Source: Bin55 sp964511425
Lineage (GTDB): Bacteria > Pseudomonadota > Gammaproteobacteria > Pseudomonadales > Azotimanducaceae
Reading direction: 5' to 3'
Assembly (NCBI GenBank): GCA_964511425.1
Contig: CAZEFI010000002.1
Location: 124,001-188,000, forward strand
DNA length: 64,000 bases
Both the position numbers and the translations under genes were made by a program. The notes under the pieces are model-generated. The model saw nothing but the letters and a program-made list of their open reading frames with translations, made no database searches and was not told the origin of the DNA. Shown here in pieces: positions 62,508-64,000 of the stretch (position 1 is its first letter; the number at the start of each line of letters is the position of its first letter).

Positions 62508-64000
62508 ATTTGGTGCGTGTAACGAGTCCGTACCGTTTCTAATGGCAGTAAACAGCGAAGAAATTCGAGGCAATATGCGATCAAAGTAGAACTCGGCTGT
62601 GTAGGACTTCTTTAAGTATTCATCGTTGGAAGCACTCATCCGATTCCACAACCATGCGTATATCACTAAACCACTGAGCTCCAGGTAGTCAACCGCGTTA
62701 CCCGCCGCAAACTCCATAGTATTCGAGGACCGTTCTAAAATCAACTTGGTACAGTCAAGCCATTGATCGATGAATCGCGCGACATCTTTCGCGTGTGGTC
62801 CTTCCGTATTCCCCGCACGCATATAGTCCGCAAACTCCTTCACGTACTCACCGCGATTGAGTAGTACTTTGCGGCGCACCAAATCCCATGCTTGTACGCC
62901 GTTTGTTCCTTCGTATATCTGGGTAATCCGTGCATCTCGCACTAATTGTTCGACACCAGTTTCTTTGATGTATCCGTGTCCACCAAAACACTGCTGAGCA
63001 TGAAGTGTACAGTCCATCGCGCGGTCTGTGAGAAACGCTTTCGCAATTGGCGTGAGCAGTTCCACGAATTTGGTAGCCTGCGTTTGATCTTCCATCGAAT
63101 CGGCAAAGCGCGCGCGATCGATTTGATGCGCGACAAAAATAGCAAATGCCCGACCACCTTCCGTGAATGCCCGTTGGATGAGCATCAGACGACGAATGTC
63201 TGAGTGTTCAATAATTGGATCAGCTTCGGCGTCGGTATCACGAGGTCGATTCACGGCTTTGCCCTGTCGTCGTTCTTTGACGTAGTCGGCGGACATTTGA
63301 TACGCGCGCTCAGCACAACCTAAACCTTGGATTCCCACCGACAGTCGTGCGGCGTTCATCATGACGAACATACAAACCAGACCTTGGTGAGGTTCGCCTA
63401 CCAAGTATCCAACTGCATTGTCGTACGCAATCGTCGAGGTTGCGCTACCATGTATTCCCATTTTTTCTTCGATCGACATGCTGTAAAAGTCATTGCGCGC
63501 ACCAAGTGTACCGTCGTCGTTAACCAAAAACTTCGGTACCAAGAATAGGGATATTCCTTTTGACCCCGAGGGTGCGTCAGGCAACTTTGCGAGAACTAAG
63601 TGAATAATGTTCTCTGCGAGATCGTGTTCTCCACTGGTGATGAAAATTTTTGTTCCTTTTAGGCGGTAAGTGCCGTCTTCCGCAGGGGTCGCTTTGGTTC
63701 GCAACAGTCCGAGATCTGTCCCTGCATGAGCTTCGGTGAGTGCCATTGCTCCAGTCCATTTCCCTTCGTACATCGACGGCAAGTACTTTTCCTTGGTTGT
63801 TTCATCACAAAATACATCGATACAGTGCGCCGCACCCACGGTCAGCGATGCATACAGCCATAACGTAGTATTAGCACCCCAGAAATACTCTTCGACACCA
63901 ATAGAGAGTACTGCTGGCAAACCCTGGCCGCCATACTCGGGGTTGCCTGTCAGACTCAACCAACCTCCTTCAACCACACCGTCGAACGCTTCTTTGTATC
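62493..64000 (-). CDS. Acyl-CoA dehydrogenase (FadE-type, long), 5' end outside window
   Basis: At least 502 residues are present; homologues have about 600, so some 100 N-terminal residues lie beyond position 64000. FAD-dependent alpha,beta-dehydrogenation of acyl-CoA in fatty-acid oxidation. Motifs: ALTEAHAGTDLGLLRTKA (FAD/substrate binding), GTKIFITSGEHDLAENI, QCFGGHGYIKETGVEQLVRDARI and the catalytic Glu in IYEGTNGVQAWDLVRRK. The extra C-terminal domain (about 380-494 of the visible part) is that of the PF12806-type, long dehydrogenases. Confidence 0.94.
   Translation of the reverse strand, partial: YKEAFDGVVEGGWLSLTGNPEYGGQGLPAVLSIGVEEYFWGANTTLWLYASLTVGAAHCIDVFCDETTKEKYLPSMYEGKWTGAMALTEAHAGTDLGLLRTKATPAEDGTYRLKGTKIFITSGEHDLAENIIHLVLAKLPDAPSGSKGISLFLVPKFLVNDDGTLGARNDFYSMSIEEKMGIHGSATSTIAYDNAVGYLVGEPHQGLVCMFVMMNAARLSVGIQGLGCAERAYQMSADYVKERRQGKAVNRPRDTDAEADPIIEHSDIRRLMLIQRAFTEGGRAFAIFVAHQIDRARFADSMEDQTQATKFVELLTPIAKAFLTDRAMDCTLHAQQCFGGHGYIKETGVEQLVRDARITQIYEGTNGVQAWDLVRRKVLLNRGEYVKEFADYMRAGNTEGPHAKDVARFIDQWLDCTKLILERSSNTMEFAAGNAVDYLELSGLVIYAWLWNRMSASNDEYLKKSYTAEFYFDRILPRISSLFTAIRNGTDSLHAPNSAWF

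Noticed and set aside
1..64000. CRISPR array, prophage or integrative element
   Set aside because: No regularly spaced repeats, no integrase or phage structural genes and no att-like duplication at the single tRNA; the only mobile trace is the tnpB relic.

Overview
The window is chromosomal DNA from a Gammaproteobacterium, probably marine or environmental. GC looks to be in the mid-40s percent by eye; it was not computed. The evidence is gene order: a SPOR protein with hslV-hslU and a DUF971 gene, then ubiE-ubiJ-ubiB and tatABC, secB-yibN divergent from gpmI-envC, and mutY-yggX, all arrangements known from E. coli, Pseudomonas and relatives. No species call is made. TTG and GTG start codons are common here, and at least two genes (the PP2C phosphatase and pck) have clearly coding sequence upstream of their first conventional start.

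Layout. 1-1360: unrecognised sequence and a broken IS605-type tnpB. 1575-8857: housekeeping block with envelope SPOR protein, HslVU protease, ubiquinone synthesis and Tat export. 8835-11101: tRNA quality control and modification (dtd, a PP-loop thiolase-like gene coupled to a TusA-like carrier, trmL). 11107-15191: secB/yibN divergent from gpmI/envC, closed by a strong shared terminator. 15246-21518: two large paralogous exported proteins that join aspartic-protease-like folds, a TPR-like middle and a TlpA thioredoxin, then an APC-type permease. 21719-26427: a TonB receptor operon with a beta-helix-like lipoprotein. 26428-29139: mutY-yggX, small ORFs and a methyltransferase.

29158-36479 looks like one regulatory island. 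A membrane Cache-HAMP-PP2C-STAS phosphatase is divergent from an ECF sigma factor, a membrane protein in the anti-sigma position and three tandem exported PDZ proteins, with the remnant of a further PDZ copy between them. 36631-43478: ABC-F ATPase, dsbB, acpH, gshA, pck and hsp15. 43844-45133: cysQ and a 2H phosphoesterase. 45258-51006: two unusual large proteins, an ABC-2 permease fused to a degenerate M1-peptidase-like region, and a lipoprotein that joins FG-GAP repeats to a DsbD-alpha-like domain.

51025-53907 is the most interesting accessory unit: a compact three-gene operon of a BtaA-like (DUF3419) aminocarboxypropyl transferase, a double GNAT-like protein and a haem-oxygenase-like diiron oxidase with a full set of plausible metal ligands. 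I do not recognise a described pathway for this combination. 54240-58261: tRNA-Phe, a PCuAC copper chaperone lipoprotein and a pyrophosphate module (membrane H+-PPase and PPi-dependent phosphofructokinase, convergent). 58304-61505: three paralogous small membrane proteins leading into mpl. 61728-64000: a cysteine-rich exported protein of unknown function and an acyl-CoA dehydrogenase cut by the window edge.
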